A DNA stretch of 38,084 bases from contig JAFIGU010000093.1 of assembly GCA_017849555.1 (NCBI GenBank), positions 1 to 38,084 on the forward strand. The letters run 5' to 3'. Both the position numbers and the translations under genes were made by a program. This stretch comes from Sphingomonas sp. GTDB lineage: Bacteria > Pseudomonadota > Alphaproteobacteria > Sphingomonadales > Sphingomonadaceae. The notes below the pieces were generated by a model. It did no database searches. It was not told the origin of the DNA and worked only from the letters and a program-made list of their open reading frames with translations. This document shows, piece by piece, positions 16,632 to 25,856 of the stretch; within the stretch, counting starts at the first letter, position 1; each line of letters starts with the position of its first letter.

Positions 16632-17546
16632 ATGGACCTGTTGTGGTTGGAAGACTTTCTCGCGCTCGCGAGCGAAAGCAATTTTTCGCGTGCCGCCGCG
16701 GCGCGCAATCTCAGCCAACCGGCCTTCAGCCGTCGCATCCGATCATTGGAAGACTGGGTCGGCGTCACCTTGGTCGATCGCGACACCCATAGGATCGCGC
16801 TGACCGAAGCCGGCAACGCGTTCCGGCTCGTCGCCGAGGAGGTTTCCCGGAGGCTGGCGATCGGCCGCGACGAGGCGAAGGAGATCGGCAGCGCGCGGAT
16901 CAGCGAATTGCGCTTCGCGGCGACGCACGCGCTGTCGGTGACCTTCTTTCCGGCGTGGCTGCAGTCGCTCGAGGACGAAGCCGGATTCGGCACGATCACG
17001 TTGATCGCCGATCATATGGTCGCCTGCGAGCGCTATATGCTCGAGGGGCGGGCCGATTTCCTGCTTTGCCACGATCATCCTGCGGCGACCAACCGCCTCG
17101 ATCCGAGCGGCTTTTCCTCGATCCATATCGGGCAGGATTTGCTGCTGCCGGTCACCGGCGCCGACGCCGATGGCAAGCCGCTCAATCAACTGCCGGGCAG
17201 TCACGAAGCACCGCTGCCCTATCTGGAATTCGAAAGCCGGTCGGGGATGGGGCGGATCCTCCAGGCGTCGCAGACGCTGATCTCGGGCGGTGCGATCCTC
17301 AAGCCGGTGTTCCGGTCGCATCTCGCCAATGGGTTGCTGACGATGGCGCGCGACGGCCGCGGGGTTACCTGGGCCCCGCTCAGCCTTGCCGGCCCCGATC
17401 TGGAGAGCGGCCGGCTCGCCCGCGCCGGGGGCGAACAATGGGACGTCCCGATCGAGATCCGGCTCTATCGCCCGCGCGCGCGGCGATCGCCCTCGGTCGA
17501 GCGTTTCTGGAACATGATCCGCGCGGGATCGAAGCGAGCGGACTAG
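16632..17546 (+). CDS. LysR-family regulator, HypT/YjiE-like
   Basis: 304 residues. The N-terminal winged helix is WLEDFLALASESNFSRAAAA followed by QPAFSRRIRSLEDWVGVTLV. The effector domain contains ATHALSVTFFPAWLQSLE, the SGMGRIL block and RAGGEQWDVPIEIRLYRPRA. The pattern resembles E. coli HypT (YjiE) as I recall it, including the WL.DF start and MGR block, more than the typical aromatic-degradation LysR. It is divergent from leuC and likely controls that unit. A strikingly similar paralog lies at 24966. ATG 16632 is preceded by GCGGAG. It converges with the S9 peptidase gene across a hairpin at 17574-17605. Confidence 0.9.
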   Translation: MDLLWLEDFLALASESNFSRAAAARNLSQPAFSRRIRSLEDWVGVTLVDRDTHRIALTEAGNAFRLVAEEVSRRLAIGRDEAKEIGSARISELRFAATHALSVTFFPAWLQSLEDEAGFGTITLIADHMVACERYMLEGRADFLLCHDHPAATNRLDPSGFSSIHIGQDLLLPVTGADADGKPLNQLPGSHEAPLPYLEFESRSGMGRILQASQTLISGGAILKPVFRSHLANGLLTMARDGRGVTWAPLSLAGPDLESGRLARAGGEQWDVPIEIRLYRPRARRSPSVERFWNMIRAGSKRAD

Positions 17547-17573
17547 GCGCAGGAACCGGCTTGACGGCAAGGT

Positions 17574-17605
17574 CGCTTGGGGAGGCGCCGAAACTTCCCC
17601 AAGCG
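17574..17605. terminator. Bidirectional hairpin between convergent genes
   Basis: A 10-bp perfect stem: CGCTTGGGGA at 17574-17583 pairs with TCCCCAAGCG at 17596-17605, with a 12-base loop. It sits between the LysR stop (17546) and the S9 peptidase stop (17614). There is no T-run on either side, so efficient intrinsic termination is not assured. Confidence 0.6.
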
Positions 17606-17613
17606 TTGCGGCG

Positions 17614-19701
17614 TCAATGCCCGATCGGGCGATCGAACCGCGCGAACCAGGCAAGGACCGCCTCGGCCTTGGCGGCGGCATGGCTCGGCCGCGCGGCGAG
17701 CTCGTGGAAGGCCCCCGGCACCGTCACCAGCCCGGTCGGCACCCCGCGAAATTGCAGCGCGCCATAATATTGCGCGGCCTCGCCGAAAGGGGTGCGGATA
17801 TCGTTCTCGCCCGCGATCAGCAGCGTCGGGGTCTTGACGTTGCCGACCAGCGACAGCGGCGAATGGCGCCAGAAGGCCTCGGGATTTTCCCACGGCGTCG
17901 TCCCGATCCAATTGCTCATCATCTTGGATCCGCTGTCGGACATCAGCGCCAGGCTGGTCCAGTTCATCACCGGTCGTTGCGACACCGCGGCGCGGAAACG
18001 ATCGGTCTTGCCCACCATCCAGGCGGTCATCACCCCACCCGCCGATCCGCCGGTGACGAACAGGCGGTCGGGATCGACAAAGCCCCGGGCGATCGCGGCA
18101 TCGACGACGCGCATCTGATCATCGTAATCGACGCCCGGATAATCGCGGTCGATCGCATTGGCGAAGGCGGCGCCATAGGTCGCCGATCCGCGTGCATTGG
18201 CGTAGACGACGACATAGCCGGCCGCCGCATATAATTGGTCGTCGGTCGAGAAATAGGGGCCGTAGCTCAGCGTCGGTCCGCCGTGGATCTCAAGGATCAG
18301 CGGATATTTGCGCGAGGGATCGAAATGCGGCGGGGTCATCAGCCACGCATCGATCGGCGTGCCGTCATTGGCCTTCACCGCGAGCGGCGAAAGCGCGCCG
18401 AGCACGCGGGTCTTGAGAAGCGCGTCGTTGAGCGCGGTCAGCCGCGTCGTCTTGCCGCCGGCAGCGATCGCCACCTCGCCAGGATGACCGGGATCGCCTT
18501 GCGGAAAAGCGATCGTCCCGTCACGCGAAACCGTGAAGGACCCGCCGCAATAGGGCAGATCGAGCCCGCTGTCGGCGACGCCTTCGCCGAGGGTCGTGAC
18601 GGTGCCGTCGAGCGTGATCCGGGCGACCTTGCGAACGCCGCGGTCGTCCAGAAGCGCATAAAGCGCGCGCCCGTCCGCCGCCCATATCGGCTCGTCGAAG
18701 CTGCGATCGATCGCACCGGTCAGCGCGCGCGCTTCGCCGCCCTCGGCGGGCATGAGATAGATATGGCGATCCTCATAGGTGCGGCGCTTGCGATCGTCGA
18801 AACCGGTGAAGGCGATCGTCCGTCCGTCGGGCGAATAAGCCGCGGCGTGGAGCGGCCCGTCCAATGACGTGAGACGTTCCGGCGCGCCGCCGTCGACCCC
18901 GACACGATAGATTGCGCTGCGGTAAATCGCGCGATCGGCATCGGCTTCGCGGAGCGAGGTGAACAATAAGGAGCGGCCGTCGGGGGACCAGGACAGCGCG
19001 CCGGCATCGTCGTAATCGCCGCTCGTCACCTGGCGCACGGCACCGCCGTTGCTCGGCACGACGAAGATATGATCGTAACCCGGCGGGGTCAGCCCCTTGC
19101 CATCCTTATGATAGGTCGCGCGCGTAATCACGCGCAGCGGCGGCGCCCAATCGGCACCGGCGGGCTTGTTCAACGGCGTGCCCAATGTCGGCGCCGGCGC
19201 ATAAGCGTGCATGACAAAGGCGATGCGCGTGCAATCGGGCGACCAGCTGATCGCCGACGCCGCGCTCGGCAGCGTCGCGATGCGCCGCGTTCGCGCCGAT
19301 GCCGGCTCGTGGACGAAGATGCCGCGCTCCTCGCCTGTTGGCCGGGCGGTGAAGGCGAGCCGCCGCCCGTCGCCGCACCAGCGCGGCTGCGCCGCGTCGA
19401 TCGCGGTCGTCGCGATCTGCCGCTGGTTGCCGGATCGGCGATCGAGCAGCCTGATCGTCTGCTTCGCGTCATCAATGGTGATGTCGTTCGTCATGCGGAC
19501 ATAAGCGATCGTCGCCCCGTCGGGCGCGATCTGCGGCTCGGCGGCTTGCGCGAGCCGGAAGATATCCATCGGCTGGAACAGTGCCCCGGCCGTTGTCGGC
19601 GCCTGCTGCGCGCCGGCGATGGCCGGGCTGGCGGCGATCAAGATACCCGCCATCAGCCCGCCGCGCAGGCGTCGGGATGCGCCGAATGAAGGTCCGCTCA
19701 T
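17614..19701 (-). CDS. Secreted S9-family peptidase (prolyl oligopeptidase / acylaminoacyl peptidase type)
   Basis: 695 residues. A signal peptide (GGLMAGILIAASPAIAGAQQ) is followed by a seven-bladed propeller with WD40-like PD40 repeats such as ISWSPDCTRIAFVM, LSWSPDGRSLLFTS and AAYSPDGRTIAFTG. The C-terminal alpha/beta hydrolase domain has Ser553 in VTGGSAGGVMTAWM, an Asp in GENDIRTPFGEA and a His in VPGAFHELA. It should cleave short peptides or isopeptide/ester bonds in the periplasm. GAGGGGAAAT precedes ATG 19701. It is divergent from the TonB receptor and acylase genes, suggesting a shared uptake-and-degradation task. Sphingomonad lasso-peptide isopeptidases belong to this family, but no lasso biosynthesis genes are visible here. 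Confidence 0.92.
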   Translation of the reverse strand: MSGPSFGASRRLRGGLMAGILIAASPAIAGAQQAPTTAGALFQPMDIFRLAQAAEPQIAPDGATIAYVRMTNDITIDDAKQTIRLLDRRSGNQRQIATTAIDAAQPRWCGDGRRLAFTARPTGEERGIFVHEPASARTRRIATLPSAASAISWSPDCTRIAFVMHAYAPAPTLGTPLNKPAGADWAPPLRVITRATYHKDGKGLTPPGYDHIFVVPSNGGAVRQVTSGDYDDAGALSWSPDGRSLLFTSLREADADRAIYRSAIYRVGVDGGAPERLTSLDGPLHAAAYSPDGRTIAFTGFDDRKRRTYEDRHIYLMPAEGGEARALTGAIDRSFDEPIWAADGRALYALLDDRGVRKVARITLDGTVTTLGEGVADSGLDLPYCGGSFTVSRDGTIAFPQGDPGHPGEVAIAAGGKTTRLTALNDALLKTRVLGALSPLAVKANDGTPIDAWLMTPPHFDPSRKYPLILEIHGGPTLSYGPYFSTDDQLYAAAGYVVVYANARGSATYGAAFANAIDRDYPGVDYDDQMRVVDAAIARGFVDPDRLFVTGGSAGGVMTAWMVGKTDRFRAAVSQRPVMNWTSLALMSDSGSKMMSNWIGTTPWENPEAFWRHSPLSLVGNVKTPTLLIAGENDIRTPFGEAAQYYGALQFRGVPTGLVTVPGAFHELAARPSHAAAKAEAVLAWFARFDRPIGH

Positions 19702-20178
19702 CGATTTCCCCTCTCTCTATTTTCCGATGGAACGACGCAGCGCTCGCGCTCAACGGGCGCACAAACTGCGATCTCAGTAATGCTAATCTGCCCTGCGCCC
19801 CAGGACAAGGCCCCCACGGGCGCGCGTCCGGTCAACAGCGGTGGCGGCACGAAAGCCATCCGTGTTCGGACGCGGGGTCACGGCGCCCTAAACGACGGAG
19901 CCGGTCGGTCACGGCCGTTCAATATTGCTATATAAATCAAGCACTTGATGAGATTCATCGCGATTTTACATCTGCCGAAAGGCGCCGTCCCCGGCCGAAC
20001 CGCTCGGCTCACCGACTACGTCGTTGGTTATGCGGACCGCTTATAGTTTGATCCGAAGTCGACATTGGCTTGCTCGCCTCCCGATCATTAAGGCGTCGGG
20101 TCAAAGGTGCGGTCACAGACGCGCTCGAAATCAAAGACCGGGATCCGATAACGGAACCGGGAAAAGGGAGGGTAAGCG
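19702..20178. other. Long divergent intergenic region upstream of the TonB receptor
   Basis: 477 bases without a convincing gene. The middle part (about 19920-19975) is clearly richer in A/T than its surroundings and contains two overlapping palindromes, listed separately. Open frames across the region lack ribosome binding sites and show no recognisable residues. The stretch ends with the strong ribosome site AGGGAGG before the receptor start at 20179. Confidence 0.6.
19936..19959. promoter_or_regulatory. Candidate operator: two overlapping palindromes
   Basis: ATCAAG-CA-CTTGAT at 19936-19949 (perfect 6+2+6) overlaps GATGA-GAT-TCATC at 19947-19959 (5+3+5). They sit in an A/T-rich island roughly midway between the divergent peptidase and receptor genes. 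Such a site could bind one of the LysR proteins or another dimeric regulator. The identity of the binder is unknown. Confidence 0.45.
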
Positions 20179-22446
20179 ATGGACGATGATCGGGATATCG
20201 GCGCACGCGCGCGCTTGGCGGCGCGGGTAGCCATCGTCGCGCTTTGCACCGTCTCGGGCGCGCCGCTGGTCGCGCAGACCAGCGGCGCGGCGACGGATTC
20301 GAGCCCGGCGCAGGATGCGCCCGAGGTGACCGTGATCGGCAAGCGCCTGCAGAATCTTCGCGACGTCGCCGGCACGGTCAATGTGCTCGGCGCGAAGGAA
20401 TTGACCGATATCGGCGCCAAGGATGCGGAGGATATCTTCAAGCTCGCGCCCGGCGTCCAGTTCAACAAGGGCTCCGCCGACGGCGCGATGCTGACGATCC
20501 GCGGCATCGGCACCAATACCTCGTCCGACAATACCAGCACCGGCCAGTTGCCGACCGGCATCTATATCGAGGACATCCCGTTCACCGATCCGTTCCAATA
20601 TATCTCGACCCCCGATCTCGCCGCTTTCGACCTCGACAGCGTCAAGGTGATGCGCGGCCCGCAGGGCGCGCTTTATGGTTCCGGCTCGCTCGGCGGCGCG
20701 GTGAACTATACGTTCAAGAAGCCCGAGCTCGATCGCGTCGGCGGGTCGATCCTCGGAACGCTCGATTCGGCGAACGGCGGCAATACCCGCGCATCCGGCT
20801 ATGCCGCGCTGAACCTGCCGATCATTCGCGACGTGCTGGCGATCCGCGTCGACGGGCAATATCAATCGGACCCTGCCTATATCGACAATATCGGCACCGG
20901 GAAAACCAACGTCAACGGTCGCACGGTGAAGGGCGGGCGCGCGCTCATCCTGTTCAAACCGACCGATAACCTGACGATCGACGGCCTCTATATTTATCAG
21001 GAATCGCACCAGGACGATACGTCCGCCTCGATCGGCCCCGATGTCTATTATTATTCCTCACCTCGCCCGAGTTCGTACAGGTCGAAGTTCGGCCTGGCGA
21101 AGCTCGAGATCAATTACATCCTCGGTCCGATCAAGCTGACGTCGCTGACCGCGCATCAGACCAAGGAACGCAATCTCGATGGCGACCTCACCCGGTTGCT
21201 GGTGCCCGACGCGACGATCGGTATCGACGTGTCGTCGGTCGTGGGGTTCGGGGTCGGGCCGTTTCCGAACGTCAAGGAGGCGCGCAACATCGAGTTCCGG
21301 CGCTCGAACGGCATATCGCAGGAGTTCCGGATCGCGTCGGCCGAAAAGGGCGTGTTCAACTGGCTGGTCGGCGCGTTCGGCCAGAACGTCAATTTCCATC
21401 GCATCCAGGATGTGACGCTGACCGGCGCGAACGACCCCGTCTTCGGCGATTTGTTCTTCGACGTCCACCGCGACGGCAAGGCGGAAGAGCGGGCTTTGTT
21501 CGGTGAAGTCAATCTCGATTTCGGGAATCTGGAACTTGGCGCCGGCGGGCGCTGGTTCAATACCAGCGTCGACTATCGGACGACCAACGCCCAGGCGATG
21601 ATCTCTGCCGCGAAGTCGAAGAATTACCATTATTCCGAAAGCGGGTTCACGCCCAAGTTCCAGGTACGCTATCATCTGAGCCGCGAAGCGATCTTCTATG
21701 CTTCCGCCTCGAAAGGCTATCGCTTCGGCGGTATCAGTTCGACGCCGGGCAATCCGACATACAAATCGGACAATCTGTGGAATTACGAAGCCGGGGTGCG
21801 GCTCGAACCCGCCCGGAACTTCACCTTCGATCTCGCCGGTTTCTATATCGACTGGAAGAACCCGCAGGTCACGACCGCCGATCAGAACGGCTTCCTGATC
21901 GTCTCGAACGTCGGCAGCGCAACATCGAAGGGCGTCGAGATCAGCAGCCAATGGCGGCCGGTCGCCGGGCTGAGGCTCAACGGCACCTTCACCTATATCG
22001 ACGCCAAGACCGGCGCGGATCTGCAGAGCACGCGCAATTTCGCCACCGACGTCGCCGGCGGCTTCACCGGCAATTTCATCGTCCCGGCCGGCACGCGCCT
22101 GCCCGGTACCGCAAGGATTCAGGCGAATTTCGAACCGCAGTTCGAGATGGCCGGGCCGCTTGATTCGAGACTTACCTGGTCGGCGCTGGTCAATTATACC
22201 GGATCGCGACGAGCGCAGATCGACAACGACCTGATGCTTCCCGCTTATACGACCGTCGATCTACGCGTGAAGGCAGCGCGTGACGGCTGGGAAATCGGCC
22301 TCGCGGCGAGCAATATCTTTAACAGCAAGGGAATCTCTTCGGCCGCTTATTCCTATTTCACCACCGGTACCGGGGCGGCTGGCTACGCCGATTATTATCT
22401 GATCCGGCCGCGGATCATCAGCCTTTCGATCCGCAGGGATTTCTAA
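20179..22446 (+). CDS. TonB-dependent outer-membrane receptor
   Basis: 755 residues. A signal peptide (about 1-34, ending near APLVAQ) is followed by a TonB-box-like EVTVIGKR and the plug domain with FKLAPGVQFNKG, MLTIRGIGTNT, DSVKVMRGPQGALYGSGSLG and GGAVNYTFKKP. The 22-strand barrel follows, with the typical KGYRFGGIS and YEAGVRLEP, ending in Phe (SLSIRRDF). It belongs to the large sphingomonad receptor group that takes up siderophores, sugars or oligomeric/aromatic compounds. AGGGAGG precedes ATG 20179. The acylase gene follows almost directly, so the receptor probably imports the acylase substrate. No FecI/FecR pair is nearby. Confidence 0.95.
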   Translation: MDDDRDIGARARLAARVAIVALCTVSGAPLVAQTSGAATDSSPAQDAPEVTVIGKRLQNLRDVAGTVNVLGAKELTDIGAKDAEDIFKLAPGVQFNKGSADGAMLTIRGIGTNTSSDNTSTGQLPTGIYIEDIPFTDPFQYISTPDLAAFDLDSVKVMRGPQGALYGSGSLGGAVNYTFKKPELDRVGGSILGTLDSANGGNTRASGYAALNLPIIRDVLAIRVDGQYQSDPAYIDNIGTGKTNVNGRTVKGGRALILFKPTDNLTIDGLYIYQESHQDDTSASIGPDVYYYSSPRPSSYRSKFGLAKLEINYILGPIKLTSLTAHQTKERNLDGDLTRLLVPDATIGIDVSSVVGFGVGPFPNVKEARNIEFRRSNGISQEFRIASAEKGVFNWLVGAFGQNVNFHRIQDVTLTGANDPVFGDLFFDVHRDGKAEERALFGEVNLDFGNLELGAGGRWFNTSVDYRTTNAQAMISAAKSKNYHYSESGFTPKFQVRYHLSREAIFYASASKGYRFGGISSTPGNPTYKSDNLWNYEAGVRLEPARNFTFDLAGFYIDWKNPQVTTADQNGFLIVSNVGSATSKGVEISSQWRPVAGLRLNGTFTYIDAKTGADLQSTRNFATDVAGGFTGNFIVPAGTRLPGTARIQANFEPQFEMAGPLDSRLTWSALVNYTGSRRAQIDNDLMLPAYTTVDLRVKAARDGWEIGLAASNIFNSKGISSAAYSYFTTGTGAAGYADYYLIRPRIISLSIRRDF

Positions 22447-22474
22447 AATGGGGGCGGCCCGCCGAGGCGGATCG

Positions 22475-24898
22475 ATGCGGCGCAAGATGCTCTCGGCGCT
22501 GGTGCTGAGCGCGGTCGCGATCGGCACGCCGGCCGGCGCGGCCAGCGAGGCCGCGCCGCAACCCGCCCGGATCGATCGCGACGCGATGGGCGTGCCGCAT
22601 GTCTTTGCCGCGACATCCGAAGCGGTGCTGTTCGGCGCAGGCTATGCCCTCGCGCAGGATCGCCTGGCCGACATGGAACTGGCACGCCGCCGCGCGCTGG
22701 GGCGGACCGCCGAAGTGCTCGGGCCATCGGCGGTGCAATCCGACGTCATCTCGCGCGATCGACTGCTCGACGCCGCCGAACTGCTTCGCATGTATCGCGC
22801 GGCGCCCGACGAATATCGGCGGATGATGCAGGCCTATGTCGACGGCATCAATCACGCGATCGCCGAGATCGAGCGCGATCCTGCGCACAAGACGCCCTAT
22901 CAGTTCATCCAATGGGGGGTGAAACCGGCGCGCTGGTCGTTGCTCGACTTCCTCGCGATGATCGCCGCTTTTCCGCGCAGCCGCGAGGGCAATGAGGTCA
23001 CCAACCTCACCTTCCTGACCGCGATGATCCAGCAGCACGGGGTGACGGCAGGCCGCGACATCTTCGACGATGTCGTCCCGGTGAGCGATCCGGAATCGCC
23101 GACCGCGATCCCGGCGGGAGAGGATCGCGCGCCCGCCCGGCCGTTGCCTGTCGCCACCTATCTCAGCCTGTTGCCCGACGGCACCGCCGGGCCGGTGTCG
23201 ATTCCCGCCGCACCCAGCCGCGATCACAGCCGCTGCCTCGTCATCGGCCCGCAAAAATCGGCCAGCGGCAAGGTGCTGATGATGGAGGCGACCGCCGACG
23301 GCCCGGAAATCCATCTGCATGGCGGCGGGTTCGATAGCGCGGGCTTCACCACGCCGGCATGGGGCGTGCCGATCATGGGGCGCGGCCCGCGCCACGGCTG
23401 GCTGGTGACCTCGGGCGTTTCCGACAGCACCGATACGTTCGCCGAGAAGCTCGACCCGAAAAATCCCTATCGTTACTGGTATCGGGGGCAATGGCGCACG
23501 ATGCAGCGCCGTCGGGAGCGTATCGCGGTAAAGGGCGCCGCGCCGGTGATCCACGAAGCGGCGCGGACGATCCACGGGCCGGTCGTCGCCTGGGACAAAC
23601 CGCATCACGTCGCCTACACGCAAAGCTATGCCGAGCGCGGGCATGAGATCGACAATTGGGTCGGCCTGGTCGACATGCAACGCGCGAGATCGCTCGGCGA
23701 ATTCGACCAGGCGGTAGCGCGACTGTCGACCGATTTCGGAATTTGCTACGGCGACGAGGACGGCCGGATCGGCTTTTGGGAAACCGGCCTCCAGCCCAAG
23801 CGCGCCCCCGGCACCGATCCCCGCCTGCCGACCCCCGGCACCGGCGACTATGATTGGCAGGGTTTTCTCGCGGTTGCCGAGCGGCCGCATATGCTCGATC
23901 CCAAGCAGGGCTATATCCACAGCTGGAACAGCAAGCCGACAATCTGGTCACGCGAAGGCGACGAGGCGCGGATCGGCGCCACCTTCCGCACATGGCTGGG
24001 CAATCACCTCGGCACCGCGGCGCGCGCGGCGACCCTGCTCGACATGGCCGAGTATAACCGCCAGATCTGGAACGCGATGGGCGCGCGCGATCGCACCCAG
24101 ACGTCGCCCGACTTCTTCGCGCCGGCACTGCGCGCCGCGGCGGCACACGATCCGACGATCGCCGAGGCGGTCGGCCTGATGCTGTCGTGGAACGGGCGCT
24201 ACGAGGATCGCGACGGCGACGGCCGCTACGACAATCCGGGGCTTACGCTGTTCCGCGCCTGGCTGGAGATCGCGCCGGCGATGCTGTTCGATCGCGACAT
24301 GGGCGATTGGTGGAAGAAGATCGATGCCGATCGCTATCTCAAATATCAGACCGGCCTGCTGTATCGGACGCTGAAGGGCGCGGCGGCCGGCGCGCCGGTC
24401 AAATTCGACTATTTCCACGGCCGCCCCCGCGACGAGGTCGTCGCGGAGACGGTGCGACGGACGATCGCCGAGGTCGCGTCACGCTTTCCGGCGCAACCGA
24501 TGACGGCGTGGCGGATGCCGGTTTTCTGGAAATATTTCACCGATCAGGCCGAGGACCCCGAACGGCCGCCGCTGCCGAACGACGATGAGCGGAGCAACGC
24601 GCTCTGGGCGGAACTCGGGCTCGGGCCGAAGATGGTGACATTGAACGGCGGCGAGGAATGGGTCGGCATGATGGAATTGGCGCCGGCGCATCCCGCGCTC
24701 TATTCGATCACCGAGGCGGGCGGGCAAAATCAGTTCATCGACCCCGCAAGACATGGGACGATCCACCTGACGGACCAGGTTCAGATGCACGAACGCAATC
24801 AATTCAAACGGATCGACATGGCGGCGGACGATGTCCTCGCCGGCCGAGTTACGAGCGTCACGATCGACTATTCCGAGGCGGTCGCCGGCGAGCGATAA
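22475..24898 (+). CDS. Penicillin-acylase-family Ntn hydrolase (secreted)
   Basis: 807 residues from ATG 22475, chosen because GAGGCGGA lies just upstream and a clean signal peptide follows (MLSALVLSAVAIGTPAGA). ATG 22448, two bases after the receptor stop, is the alternative. The alpha part has ARIDRDAMGVPHVFA, GAGYALAQDRLADMELARRR and KPARWSLLDFLAM, all typical. The beta part should begin at Ser252 in RDHSRCLVIGPQKSASGK, where most family members have G-S-N-x-W. Thus the usual Gly before and Asn after the nucleophile are replaced by His and Arg. It is likely periplasmic and would hydrolyse an amide bond; penicillins, cephalosporins, AHLs or acyl-peptides are all possible. It is co-transcribed with the receptor. 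Confidence 0.88.
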   Translation: MRRKMLSALVLSAVAIGTPAGAASEAAPQPARIDRDAMGVPHVFAATSEAVLFGAGYALAQDRLADMELARRRALGRTAEVLGPSAVQSDVISRDRLLDAAELLRMYRAAPDEYRRMMQAYVDGINHAIAEIERDPAHKTPYQFIQWGVKPARWSLLDFLAMIAAFPRSREGNEVTNLTFLTAMIQQHGVTAGRDIFDDVVPVSDPESPTAIPAGEDRAPARPLPVATYLSLLPDGTAGPVSIPAAPSRDHSRCLVIGPQKSASGKVLMMEATADGPEIHLHGGGFDSAGFTTPAWGVPIMGRGPRHGWLVTSGVSDSTDTFAEKLDPKNPYRYWYRGQWRTMQRRRERIAVKGAAPVIHEAARTIHGPVVAWDKPHHVAYTQSYAERGHEIDNWVGLVDMQRARSLGEFDQAVARLSTDFGICYGDEDGRIGFWETGLQPKRAPGTDPRLPTPGTGDYDWQGFLAVAERPHMLDPKQGYIHSWNSKPTIWSREGDEARIGATFRTWLGNHLGTAARAATLLDMAEYNRQIWNAMGARDRTQTSPDFFAPALRAAAAHDPTIAEAVGLMLSWNGRYEDRDGDGRYDNPGLTLFRAWLEIAPAMLFDRDMGDWWKKIDADRYLKYQTGLLYRTLKGAAAGAPVKFDYFHGRPRDEVVAETVRRTIAEVASRFPAQPMTAWRMPVFWKYFTDQAEDPERPPLPNDDERSNALWAELGLGPKMVTLNGGEEWVGMMELAPAHPALYSITEAGGQNQFIDPARHGTIHLTDQVQMHERNQFKRIDMAADDVLAGRVTSVTIDYSEAVAGER

Positions 24899-24965
24899 CC
24901 GACGACAATGACGGAAACGATGAAGAACGCTAGGGTCATCATGGGCACGCTTATAGGGTAGATTC

Positions 24966-25856
24966 GTGGAATTTGCGTGGCTGGGAGACTTTATCGCGCT
25001 CACGCGCCTTGGGAATTTCTCAAGGGCGGCGGCCTCGCGCAATGTCACGCAACCAGCGTTCAGTCGTCGTATTCGCGCGCTTGAAGAATGGCTGTCGGTG
25101 GAGCTCGTCGATCGGCGCACGCACCAGATCACGATGACGCCGGCCGGCAAGCGCTTCGCGGTGATCGCCGAGGCCGTTCTGCGCGATATTGAGCATGGGC
25201 GACAGGAAGTGCAGGAAATAGCCGGTACATCGGCCTCGACGGTCAAGATTCTCGTCACGCATGCGTTAGCTTTGTCGTTTTTTCCGCAATGGCTCGCGTC
25301 GCTACAGGCGCGGACCGACGCGCCTTTGCTGATTCAGATGACGGCGGACAATATGGACGCATCGGAAAAGATGATGCTCGATGGAAAGGCCCAATTCTGT
25401 CTTTGTCATCATCATCCTGATGCTCGATCCGCGCTCGATGGCACCGGCTTTCAGTTCGCATCCCTCGGCAATGACAGGCTCGTACCGGTCAGCGCCCCAC
25501 ACAAGACGGAAATGACGGCGCTTCATCCGCTGGCGGATGGCGCGGTCAACCTGCTGGCATATGGGCCGACCTCGGGCATGGGTCGCATTGTATCGGCGAT
25601 GACGGCGAAGAGCCCGGAAGCCATTACCTACAACAACGTGTTCACCTCGCACACGTTGGTCCTCGCTCGCATGGTGAAGGAAGGGACCGGCATGGCCTGG
25701 CTTCCCCTCAGCATCGTTGGGGATGAGCTGGAACGAGGGATATTGGTTCGGGCGGGTGGCGAGCAGTGGGATATTCCGGTCGATTTGCGACTATATCGGC
25801 CGCGCGCGCGTCAATCGCCCGCAGCGGAGTCTTTTTGGACTCTTGCCGTCGATTGA
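24966..25856 (+). CDS. LysR-family regulator, HypT/YjiE-like, paralog of the gene at 16632
   Basis: 296 residues from GTG 24966. The helix-turn-helix region is WLGDFIALTRLGNFSRAAAS and QPAFSRRIRALEEWLSVELV; the effector domain has VTHALALSFFPQWLASLQ, TSGMGRIVSAM, KEGTGMAWLPLSIVGDEL and RAGGEQWDIPVDLRLYRPRA. The first regulator in the window is similar over its whole length, with the C-terminal RAGGEQWD..RLYRPRAR nearly identical. It follows the acylase gene by 67 bases on the same strand, so it may be read through from the receptor operon as well as from its own promoter. A/T content is visibly higher than in the flanking cytochrome genes. Confidence 0.9.
   Translation: MEFAWLGDFIALTRLGNFSRAAASRNVTQPAFSRRIRALEEWLSVELVDRRTHQITMTPAGKRFAVIAEAVLRDIEHGRQEVQEIAGTSASTVKILVTHALALSFFPQWLASLQARTDAPLLIQMTADNMDASEKMMLDGKAQFCLCHHHPDARSALDGTGFQFASLGNDRLVPVSAPHKTEMTALHPLADGAVNLLAYGPTSGMGRIVSAMTAKSPEAITYNNVFTSHTLVLARMVKEGTGMAWLPLSIVGDELERGILVRAGGEQWDIPVDLRLYRPRARQSPAAESFWTLAVD

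Noticed and set aside
19581..20051. Possible small plus-strand gene in the region before the TonB receptor
   Set aside because: It starts inside the antisense of the peptidase signal peptide, has no ribosome site and shows no recognisable protein features.
17614..22446. Lasso-peptide locus (S9 isopeptidase with TonB receptor)
   Set aside because: No precursor peptide, asparagine-synthetase-like cyclase or transglutaminase-like leader peptidase is present in the window; only the peptidase and receptor would match.
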